64,000 nucleotides of DNA, taken from positions 53,088-117,087 of the forward strand of contig CAMECJ010000006.1 of the NCBI GenBank assembly GCA_945913025.1, written 5' to 3'. Both the position numbers and the translations under genes were made by a program. Positions 58,507-64,000 of this stretch are shown here, one piece after another. Position 1 is the stretch's first letter; each line of letters opens with the position of its first letter. Source of the stretch: an uncultured Elusimicrobia bacterium. GTDB taxonomy: Bacteria; Elusimicrobiota; Elusimicrobia; Elusimicrobiales; Elusimicrobiaceae. The notes under the pieces are model-generated. The model saw only the letters and a program-made list of their open reading frames with translations. It was not told the DNA's origin and did no database searches.

Positions 58507-59670
58507 TCATTTGTACAAGAGTGCTCTAAAGCCGGACGTTTGGTTAAGCCCTTTAAACATCCAGCCTTTTTGGTCCTCGTCAAATAACGATTCAATATTG
58601 CGGAAATTTAAGCGCAGCGCCTTGTCCACATTTTGATAGGCGTTCTTGCGGTCCTTTTTACTCAGCCAGTACACGCCCGCCAAATTAATATAAGGGGTGG
58701 GGGCAGTACCGTCCAGCTTGATGGCCGTTTCCAAATCTTCTTTTGCGCCGTTCCAGTCTTTTAAGTGCATTTTTGCAAATCCGCGGTTGTTGTAGGGAAT
58801 CGCCCATTTCGGATTGAGTTCAATGGCGCGGGAATAATCCTCCGCCGCTTGTCGGAATTGGCCCATTTCCTCATATACCAATCCGCGGCGGTTGTAATAG
58901 GAGGCTTCCGGCTGAAGTTCAATCAGTTTGGAAAAATCTTCCAGCGCGGCGGGATAATCTTCCATATCCTTAAACGCGGCGGCGCGAAAAAGGTAGGCTT
59001 GGGCGTAGGAGTTATCTCTGTTGACCGCTTTGCTGTAGGCGGAAACGGCCTCGTCTGTTTTTCCCAAACCGGAGAAAACGCGGCCTTGCCAAAAATGTAC
59101 GTCGGCGTTGTCTTTTCCTTGCGTAATAGCCGTATTCAGCAGCCGTTGCGCGTCCGCGTAGCGGTAGGATTTTACGTACACAGGGGTGATTTCCAAAGCC
59201 AAATCGGCGGAGATTTTGCGCTTGCCCAAGTATTTTTTATAGTCGGCTATGGCCTCGTTGTACTTATTTAAGGCGGCGTTCGCCCGCGCGCGTGCCAAGT
59301 AGAAATTACGGTAGGACGGTTTGAGCTTGGCAGCGCGGGTCAAATCCGACACGGCCTGCGCATTGCGGCCCATATCCATATAAACAAGCGCCCGCGCATA
59401 ATAGCGGAAAGGATCTTTCGGGCGCAGGTTAATGGTATGCGTATAATCGTCCGCCGCCTGTTTGTGCCGGCCCAGGCTGCGGTAAGCGTCGCCGCGGTAA
59501 TGGTAAGCGTCGGCCATTTTGGGGGCTTTGGCAATTACGCGGTTTAACAGTTTGATTTGGGCGTGCGGATCCGGCTCCGTTTTGGCTTGGGCAAACAGCT
59601 GCGCCGCCGTTTGCGCGCAGACGGAGAACGGAAACAACATACAACACATGATCAAAATGAAAGTGCGCAT
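58507..59670 (-). CDS. Exported TPR protein
   Basis: 387 aa. Signal peptide (MRTFILIMCCMLFPFSVCAQ) and about nine tetratricopeptide repeats from residue ~25 to ~345 (for example AYHYRGDAYRSLGRHKQAAD, YNRRGLVYEEMGQFRQAAEDYSR). A periplasmic scaffold is likely. TTTAAT lies 6 nt before the ATG, so it may be leaderless, or it may be read through from the gene 16 bp upstream. Confidence 0.88.
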   Translation of the reverse strand: MRTFILIMCCMLFPFSVCAQTAAQLFAQAKTEPDPHAQIKLLNRVIAKAPKMADAYHYRGDAYRSLGRHKQAADDYTHTINLRPKDPFRYYARALVYMDMGRNAQAVSDLTRAAKLKPSYRNFYLARARANAALNKYNEAIADYKKYLGKRKISADLALEITPVYVKSYRYADAQRLLNTAITQGKDNADVHFWQGRVFSGLGKTDEAVSAYSKAVNRDNSYAQAYLFRAAAFKDMEDYPAALEDFSKLIELQPEASYYNRRGLVYEEMGQFRQAAEDYSRAIELNPKWAIPYNNRGFAKMHLKDWNGAKEDLETAIKLDGTAPTPYINLAGVYWLSKKDRKNAYQNVDKALRLNFRNIESLFDEDQKGWMFKGLNQTSGFRALLYK

Positions 59671-59676
59671 ATTCTT

Positions 59677-59682
59677 ATTAAA
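59677..59682 (-). promoter_or_regulatory. Possible leaderless -10 box of the TPR gene
   Basis: Minus-strand TTTAAT, 6 nt, ATG; the weakest of the group. Confidence 0.35.
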
Positions 59683-59685
59683 CTA

Positions 59686-60399
59686 TTATTTGATCCAAAA
59701 TACAAAAAGAAAATTAACCGCCAGCAAAAAAGCTCCCGCAGCGTATACCAGTATCAGAGCCAAGGCGGAAAACAGACGCAAATTTAAAAATACAGCCGTA
59801 ACAAGCGCGGCTTTGCCGGCAAAGATTTTGCCCAGTTTAACGGTAGTGCCCGATATCTGGACGATGCGCGCCATTAAAACGGAACGTAATGCCAACGTTA
59901 CCGCGCCCAAAAACGATGCCGCCAGCCAGCGCGGAAAATGTTTTAATTCGTTTTTTCCCATTTGGCGGAACACTTCCCGCACACTGCCGGAAACCAGCAC
60001 TTTGGCTTGGTCTTTGGCTATGCCTTCGTTCATATTTTCAAGATGAACCGCGATATTTTTTTTAACCAGTTCAATAGAGGAATCTAAAAAATCTTCCCAC
60101 GCCGTACAGGCCGAGCGAACGGCAAAAACGCAGGCGGCCAGTATGGAGTACGCAAAAGAAACCAGACTGTATACACCGAACAAAACTCCGGCGGTGATAA
60201 ATTCCAGCGGCGCGGATAAACCGAGCGGCTTGATTAAGACAAGGTATGAAGCGTAGGCCGCCAGTAAAAAAAGCCCCATTCCCGCCAAAAGATGCGGCAG
60301 AAATACTTTTTTAAGCACCGTTAAAAATGCGAGCATACTCTGCGTGAACAGATCGTTTTTGGGGGTATCGGTGCTAAAAGGAAGGGTGTTAGTTCTCAT
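59686..60399 (-). CDS. Hypothetical membrane protein, ~237 aa
   Basis: Four hydrophobic segments: around residues 25-55, 65-90, 155-175 and 190-235. The cytosolic or periplasmic middle is amphipathic (EDFLDSSIELVKKN). No family recognised. The ATG at 60399 overlaps the end of the 47-aa gene; a GTG at 60408 is an alternative. Second gene of a leftward operon. Confidence 0.68.
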   Translation of the reverse strand: MRTNTLPFSTDTPKNDLFTQSMLAFLTVLKKVFLPHLLAGMGLFLLAAYASYLVLIKPLGLSAPLEFITAGVLFGVYSLVSFAYSILAACVFAVRSACTAWEDFLDSSIELVKKNIAVHLENMNEGIAKDQAKVLVSGSVREVFRQMGKNELKHFPRWLAASFLGAVTLALRSVLMARIVQISGTTVKLGKIFAGKAALVTAVFLNLRLFSALALILVYAAGAFLLAVNFLFVFWIK

Positions 60400-60532
60400 T
60401 GCAGCCACAGTGTCCGCAGCAGCCGTTGCAAGAGTGGTGTCTTTTTTGGGCGGAGGGAATGCGGTCGGACACTTTTACCATTTTTTGTAATTTTTTATCG
60501 TAAATGTAAGTTCCGGTATTATTGTTTTCCAT
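60389..60532 (-). CDS. 47-aa protein with Cys/His tail
   Basis: Starts at the ATG at 60532, 6 nt behind TGCTATAAT; the ORF-track start upstream of this promoter is rejected. It has a charged N-terminal half and a metal-binding-looking tail (HHSCNGCCGHCGCNEN). Function unknown. Confidence 0.65.
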   Translation of the reverse strand: MENNNTGTYIYDKKLQKMVKVSDRIPSAQKRHHSCNGCCGHCGCNEN

Positions 60533-60547
60533 AATTTTATTATAGCA
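60530..60547 (-). promoter_or_regulatory. Leaderless extended -10 promoter of the 47-aa gene
   Basis: Minus-strand TGCTATAAT, 6 nt (AAAATT), ATG. Same architecture and nearly the same bases as at 30862. Confidence 0.65.
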
Positions 60548-60719
60548 GTTTGGGAGGAAATATCCGGTGGAAAAATGATATAATAAATATACATTCAACT
60601 GTAATTGCTGTGCGAAAAAAAGAAAACGAAACATTTTTGTAAAAAGAATTGAAAAGTCAAAACAAAAATGTTAAAATAATTAGGTAGTTGATAATCCGCA
60701 TCAGAAAAATCCGATTTAA

Positions 60720-60791
60720 GCGCCCATAGCTCAATGGATAGAGTGTCAGCCTGCGGAGCTGAAGATACAAGTTCGATTCCTGTTGGGCGCA
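60720..60791 (+). tRNA. tRNA-Arg (anticodon GCG)
   Basis: 72 nt. Acceptor GCGCCCA/TGGGCGC, discriminator A. The stem TCAGC/GCTGA encloses CTGCGGA, giving GCG at 60753-60755. CCA is not encoded. Most bacteria read CGU/CGC with ACG modified to inosine, so GCG is unusual. Confidence 0.92.
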
Positions 60792-60805
60792 CGTCTTAAA
60801 ATATA

Positions 60806-60833
60806 CCCGTTCTCCGTCGAGAGCGGGTTTTTT
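60806..60833 (+). terminator. Terminator after tRNA-Arg(GCG)
   Basis: CCCGTTCTC / GAGAGCGGG with one G-U, 4-nt loop, T6. Confidence 0.9.
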
Positions 60834-60834
60834 C

Positions 60835-61060
60835 TTATACTTCCTCGTCGACACTTTTTGAGCAAAATGAGCAAAATTACGCAAATCTTGTATATTCTTA
60901 GTGGACCCTCTATGGTGTACAGTAAACGCTAAAATTCTTCTTTTTCTCGTCGACAAAATCTAAGTTATACGCTCTTTTTCTGCAAACTATAACCGCACAA
61001 CTTAAATTCCCGAAAATTTTTGTCATACTATAATTATTAGTTCTCGTCGAGGAAGTATAA
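60835..61060. repeat. MITE-like segment bounded by 13-bp inverted repeats
   Basis: TTATACTTCCTCG at 60835-60847 and its exact complement CGAGGAAGTATAA at 61048-61060 enclose 200 bp of AT-rich DNA with no ORF. CTCGTCGA recurs three times. No target duplication checked. Confidence 0.5.
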
Positions 61061-61100
61061 AAACTACTAAAATTTTTTGCGAAAACTATGAATATACTGG

Positions 61101-61252
61101 GCACAGTTTGGACACTATATCCGCGTGATTTTTTCGGTTGTCTTATTGTTAAATTTCATATGTTTATCGTGCCTTGTGCGCTTTTTGGGCACAGTAAATA
61201 AGCAAGATTAAGCAAATAAACTATACGGAGAATGGACAGAGTTTGGACACTA
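61101..61252 (+). repeat. Direct repeat flanking the metal module, left copy
   Basis: About 152 bp resembling 62918-63071. Best-conserved parts include AAGCAAATAAACTATACGGA and GAATGGACAGAGT. The two copies enclose the arsP-arsR-like genes. Confidence 0.8.
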
Positions 61253-61280
61253 AAAAACCCCCTACGGTTAAGTAAGGGGG
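61252..61280 (-). terminator. Terminator facing leftward, downstream of arsP-like gene
   Basis: Minus strand CCCCCTTAC ... GTAGGGGG followed by T6. Confidence 0.65.
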
Positions 61281-61470
61281 CGATAGAAAAGGCGCATGTA
61301 ATTATTATTTTTCTAGCAGGTAAGTTTTGCGTTGGACAAATTCTTCCTTTTTGCCCTTGCTCCGATTTTGCAAAGGCGACACCAAATAACCGAATAGTAC
61401 TTCGCATACCCTGGCGGAAAAAATCTATACCGTTAAATATTTATCTAAAACTTTTATTTTCATAACGCAC

Positions 61471-62460
61471 CTATAAAATCCAGTTAAGTAAATACCCAAC
61501 CACAATAAATTCTATTATTAAATACCCTAAAAATAACCCGATTAACTTCCATGATAACACTTTCTTTAGCATCATAATTTCCGGCAAGGATATCGCTGTA
61601 ATGCTCATTAAAATAACAAGTGCAGTTCCCACAGGCACACCTTTTAACAGTAACGCTTGGACTATGGGCACTACTCCCACGTGGTTAGCATAAATGGGTG
61701 CACCGATTACGGCGGCAAGTGGCACAGCAAAGGGATTAGAAGACCCTAAATACTTTCCAAAAAACTCCACAGGAACATATCCGTGTATAGCGGCCCCTAC
61801 GATTAAACCCAGTAATACATAAAGTGCTATGCTCTTTAACGTATCCCACGCAAAGTAATGCGCGTATTTAAGCAGATTAACAAGTTTTTGCGCGCGGCTC
61901 TTTTTACATCCACACCCGCAACCACACGAACAGTTTCCTTTCCTAGATGGCTCTGTGGGAACAAAGTCCAGGTATTTTTCCAAGTGCAGTAAGTCCACCA
62001 AATAACCGCCAATGACCGCAATAACCGTACCCACGAGCACATAGACAAGAGCCACTAGCGGACCCGCCCCTTTCATACCTACAAGCATTACGGTGGCAAT
62101 TTCACTAATAAGCGGAGAACTAATTAAAAACGCCATTGTGATACCGAACGGAATGCCTGCAGCTAGAAACCCAATAAATAGCGGGATAGACGAACAAGAA
62201 CAAAACGGAGTTACTACCCCTAAAAAAACCGCCAGTAAATACCCATACCAACGGTTTTTACCTGATAAATAAGTGCGTATTTTGTCTGCGGATAACTGGG
62301 AACGGAATAACGATATAACAAAAATCAGCACATAGATAAGTACAAAGATTTTGACAATGTCCTCTATAAAGAAGTGTACGGACGTGCCTAATTTCGTGCT
62401 GGAATCTAGGCCCATAAGGGCTATGGCCCAATCAGCGAGTTTTGTAAATACTTGTAACAT
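61471..62460 (-). CDS. ArsP/DUF318-type permease
   Basis: 329 aa with eight or so TM helices. The family motif TPFCSCSSIPLFIG is intact, with paired cysteines expected in ArsP-like organoarsenical or metal exporters. A central cytosolic loop carries a Cys cluster (GNCSCGCGCGCKK), unusual and probably metal-binding. It lies 60 bp downstream of an ArsR-type repressor and behind an ATATCTA palindrome. Substrate (arsenical, other metalloid or metal) cannot be decided. AT-rich, likely transferred. Confidence 0.85.
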   Translation of the reverse strand: MLQVFTKLADWAIALMGLDSSTKLGTSVHFFIEDIVKIFVLIYVLIFVISLFRSQLSADKIRTYLSGKNRWYGYLLAVFLGVVTPFCSCSSIPLFIGFLAAGIPFGITMAFLISSPLISEIATVMLVGMKGAGPLVALVYVLVGTVIAVIGGYLVDLLHLEKYLDFVPTEPSRKGNCSCGCGCGCKKSRAQKLVNLLKYAHYFAWDTLKSIALYVLLGLIVGAAIHGYVPVEFFGKYLGSSNPFAVPLAAVIGAPIYANHVGVVPIVQALLLKGVPVGTALVILMSITAISLPEIMMLKKVLSWKLIGLFLGYLIIEFIVVGYLLNWIL

Positions 62461-62480
62461 ACGATTCTCCTTTTATTTAT

Positions 62481-62500
62481 ATATCTAAATATATAGATAT
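62481..62500. promoter_or_regulatory. ArsR-type operator before the permease gene
   Basis: ATATCTA-N6-TAGATAT, a perfect palindrome between arsR and the permease gene. A related ATATCTAT lies in the arsR promoter spacer. Confidence 0.65.
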
Positions 62501-62520
62501 GACTAACAAAAAAATATAGA

Positions 62521-62802
62521 TTACCTGCTTTCTTTATCTGCAAATCCCTGTAAGAGTTTAATTGCCAACATGAGGGATTTTTGGTTAATCATATAGTGTA
62601 TCCATTTACCGTCTTTACGAGCGGAAACAAGACCGCTATCGCATAAAATCTTCATATGGTGCGAGAGAGTGGATTGCCCGATATGTAGCATATCTAACAG
62701 GTGGCAGGCGCACTTTTCGCCATTCTGCAAGATATGGAAAATCTGCACGCGGTTCGGGTCGCAAAATGCCTTAAAGATTTTAGAAGTCTGTTCGTAATCC
62801 AT
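62521..62802 (-). CDS. ArsR/SmtB-family metalloregulator
   Basis: 93 aa winged-helix repressor. GEKCACHLLDML carries the Cys-x-Cys of arsenic-sensing ArsR proteins at the alpha3 position, followed by the recognition helix GQSTLSHHMKIL. It probably represses its own operon with the permease and releases DNA on metal binding. Predicted leaderless. Confidence 0.9.
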   Translation of the reverse strand: MDYEQTSKIFKAFCDPNRVQIFHILQNGEKCACHLLDMLHIGQSTLSHHMKILCDSGLVSARKDGKWIHYMINQKSLMLAIKLLQGFADKESR

Positions 62803-62808
62803 AAGATA

Positions 62809-62837
62809 AGTATATTAAACATATCTATAATTGTCAA
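62809..62837 (-). promoter_or_regulatory. Strong leaderless promoter of arsR
   Basis: Minus strand TTGACA, 17-bp spacer, TATACT, 6 nt, ATG. The spacer holds ATAGATAT, which a repressor could occupy. Confidence 0.75.
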
Positions 62838-62917
62838 TATGTATAATTTCTCCTGTACTCCTATATGATTAGAAATTTTATCCGGTCGTGTAAGGGGCAA
62901 GTGCCACCTGGTATATA

Positions 62918-63071
62918 GCACAGTGTGGACACTATAACTGCGTGGTTTTTCCGGTTGTCATGCGGTTAAATTTCGCGCTTTTATTATGCCATGTGCGCTT
63001 TTTGGTCACAGTAAATAAGCAAGAGATTAAGCAAATAAACTATACGGAGAATGGACAGAGTCTGGACGCCA
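62918..63071 (+). repeat. Direct repeat flanking the metal module, right copy
   Basis: About 154 bp matching 61101-61252 in the same orientation. Includes GTGTGGACACTATA and ACGGAGAATGGACAGAGT. Confidence 0.8.
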
Positions 63072-63198
63072 TAATTATGGGCTAATTACGCAAATTATAG
63101 TGTCCATTTTATATACTTTTGACAGAGTAAAAGTAATAAAAAAGTCCCCAGTTAGAGTCTTTCCCTTTTACCAGAGGTTATCTAATGGAAATATATCG

Positions 63199-63377
63199 TT
63201 AATGATGACAGTTTCCGTGATGATGGCAATGAGCGTAGTCATATTCTGCTCCACCGCAGGCATTTTCTCTTATTTACTGTCCCATTTTTTGTACCAAATC
63301 CTTGCTATGCACTGGTAAACTCGAACTAGCCAAAGTACCAAAATAATAATGGGGAGTGCTAAAACTGAGTATAAGAA
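63199..63377 (-). pseudogene. Possible broken small metal-binding membrane protein
   Basis: On the minus strand one frame reads a membrane helix ending KKWDSK and a stop; a second frame then reads ACGGAEYDYAHCHHHGNCHH and a stop. Together they look like a helix plus Cys/His tail split by a frameshift. No convincing start codon. Position behind arsR in an AT-rich region fits a decayed metal gene. Low confidence. The rest of 62803-63464 contains the arsR promoter, the right repeat and a terminator only. Confidence 0.3.
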
Positions 63378-63432
63378 CTATGGTACCCTATAATGGACAC
63401 GCGGTGTTTTAGCGCTTGTTGTGCGTACCTTT

Positions 63433-63460
63433 AAAAAGCACTTTTTACAAAGTGCTTTTT
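63433..63460 (-). terminator. Terminator of the YqaA-like gene
   Basis: AAAAAGCACTTT / AAAGTGCTTTTT, 12-bp stem, 4-nt loop, directly beyond the stop at 63465. Confidence 0.88.
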
Positions 63461-63464
63461 CCTC

Positions 63465-63905
63465 TTATGTCAATCCCAAATAAATCAGCCAGAATAAAAA
63501 GAAGCGGACGCATTTGGCAGGGGCCGCTACCGACAGAAAAAGCCAAAAGTTTATTTTGCTCGCGCCCGCAATCAGCATAACAGGGTCCCCAATAATCGGC
63601 ACGCCGGCCAACAAAAGCGTAATGCTTCCGTTTTTTGCAAAAAGATTCTGCGCTTTTTGCAGGTATTCTTTTTTAACGGGAAACCAGGTTTTGTTTTCCA
63701 GGCGGTCCAAATACTGCCCCAGCACCCAGTTTATGCCCACGCCCAAGACGGTGCCCACGCATGCCGCGGCAAGCAATTTCCATGCGGCGTATCGGCCTGT
63801 GACCATGAGCGCAAACATTACTAAAGACGCTTGCGCCGGTACCAACGTGGCGGATAAAACGGACAACCCCCCTAAAAAAAGCAAAATGTGTAATTCTTGC
63901 AACAT
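63465..63905 (-). CDS. YqaA-like small membrane protein (DedA/VTT relative)
   Basis: 146 aa with four hydrophobic segments. The pattern ATLVPAQASLVMFAL, a Gly-rich helix around GVGINWVLGQYLDRL and GVPIIGDPVMLIAGAS resembles the YqaA/VTT group. Proteins of this kind are linked to lipid or small-molecule membrane transport. GGGGG precedes the ATG. The last 95 bp of the window show nothing codable. Confidence 0.8.
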   Translation of the reverse strand: MLQELHILLFLGGLSVLSATLVPAQASLVMFALMVTGRYAAWKLLAAACVGTVLGVGINWVLGQYLDRLENKTWFPVKKEYLQKAQNLFAKNGSITLLLAGVPIIGDPVMLIAGASKINFWLFLSVAAPAKCVRFFLFWLIYLGLT

Positions 63906-64000
63906 AGTAACCCCCGTTTATAAGTTATGGCGGATTTTACTTTTAGGCAAGGGCGGCGTTGCAGAGCAGGACGGTCTGACCGCAGACGGTAAATGGGTAT

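Noticed and set aside
63100-63318. 72-aa ORF on the plus strand near the right direct repeat
   Set aside because: Composition looks like the reverse of the Cys/His tail; no ribosome site; overlaps the candidate broken gene.
1-64000. CRISPR array
   Set aside because: No regularly spaced identical repeats; the repeated sequences found are dispersed palindromes.

Overview
The window looks like a Gram-negative-type bacterial chromosome. It carries an AsmA-like protein, an OmpA/Pal-type lipoprotein, a beta-barrel protein, ftsQ-ftsA-ftsZ and pilT. Five type IV pilin-like genes with an almost invariant N-terminus ([16 protein letters not shown], then a conserved ALPQYxxAV stretch) are scattered through it. 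That pilin repertoire resembles gut Elusimicrobium relatives (phylum Elusimicrobiota). This assignment is inference from protein style and was not tested by any search.

Layout. 0-8 kb: the 3' part of typA, a pilin, a degenerate FtsA paralog, an MFS transporter, the DUF4321-like/maf/trxB run, a flavin-reductase-like protein and era. 8-15 kb: two convergent pilin-like genes, an AlbA_2 protein, an MgtE_N/CBS protein, a secreted GH3 enzyme, a Cys-rich exported protein and smpB. 15-22 kb: tRNA-Leu, ftsQ-ftsA-ftsZ-pilT-cmk-plsC-rpsA-like, nearly all head to tail. 22-31 kb: queH, an AsmA-like protein, a pilin, an OmpA-like lipoprotein, and a leftward operon DUF1189-queD-queE-folE-folP-PTPS-folK that mixes queuosine and folate genes. 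31-38 kb: a giant multi-PAS protein with no visible output domain, a pirin homologue lacking its metal ligands, and a beta-barrel protein. 38.4-49.5 kb: an accessory block with a WYL regulator, small unknown genes, an AddAB-like helicase/nuclease pair and an HTH-TPR protein, ending at tRNA-Arg(CCG). Three copies of one palindromic operator lie in this block. 49.7-60.5 kb: two paralogous GT-C-like membrane proteins around a GT2 enzyme, a second GH3 enzyme, an NhaC-type antiporter, cinA, a pilin, a TPR protein and a membrane protein. 60.7-64 kb: tRNA-Arg(GCG), an inverted-repeat-bounded AT-rich segment, then an arsR-arsP-type metal module between ~150-bp direct repeats, and a YqaA-like protein.

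Four observations stand out. (1) Four of the five pilin genes are preceded by a sigma70-like promoter whose -35/-10 spacer is a run of exactly twelve T, a classic geometry for slippage-driven on/off switching. (2) Three pilin-like genes carry palindromic repeat elements translated in frame inside the prepilin leader, which is cleaved off, with a duplicated AAAGGTTTTA-like sequence on both sides. (3) GCGACAA-N4-TTGTCGC-type operators mark three promoters around the WYL regulator and the AddAB-like genes, suggesting an undescribed local regulon. (4) At least nine genes have a -10 box exactly 6 nt before the ATG, predicting leaderless mRNAs. The PTPS in the folate operon has ExxHAH in place of the QueD Cys motif, as expected for a PTPS-III that replaces FolB.
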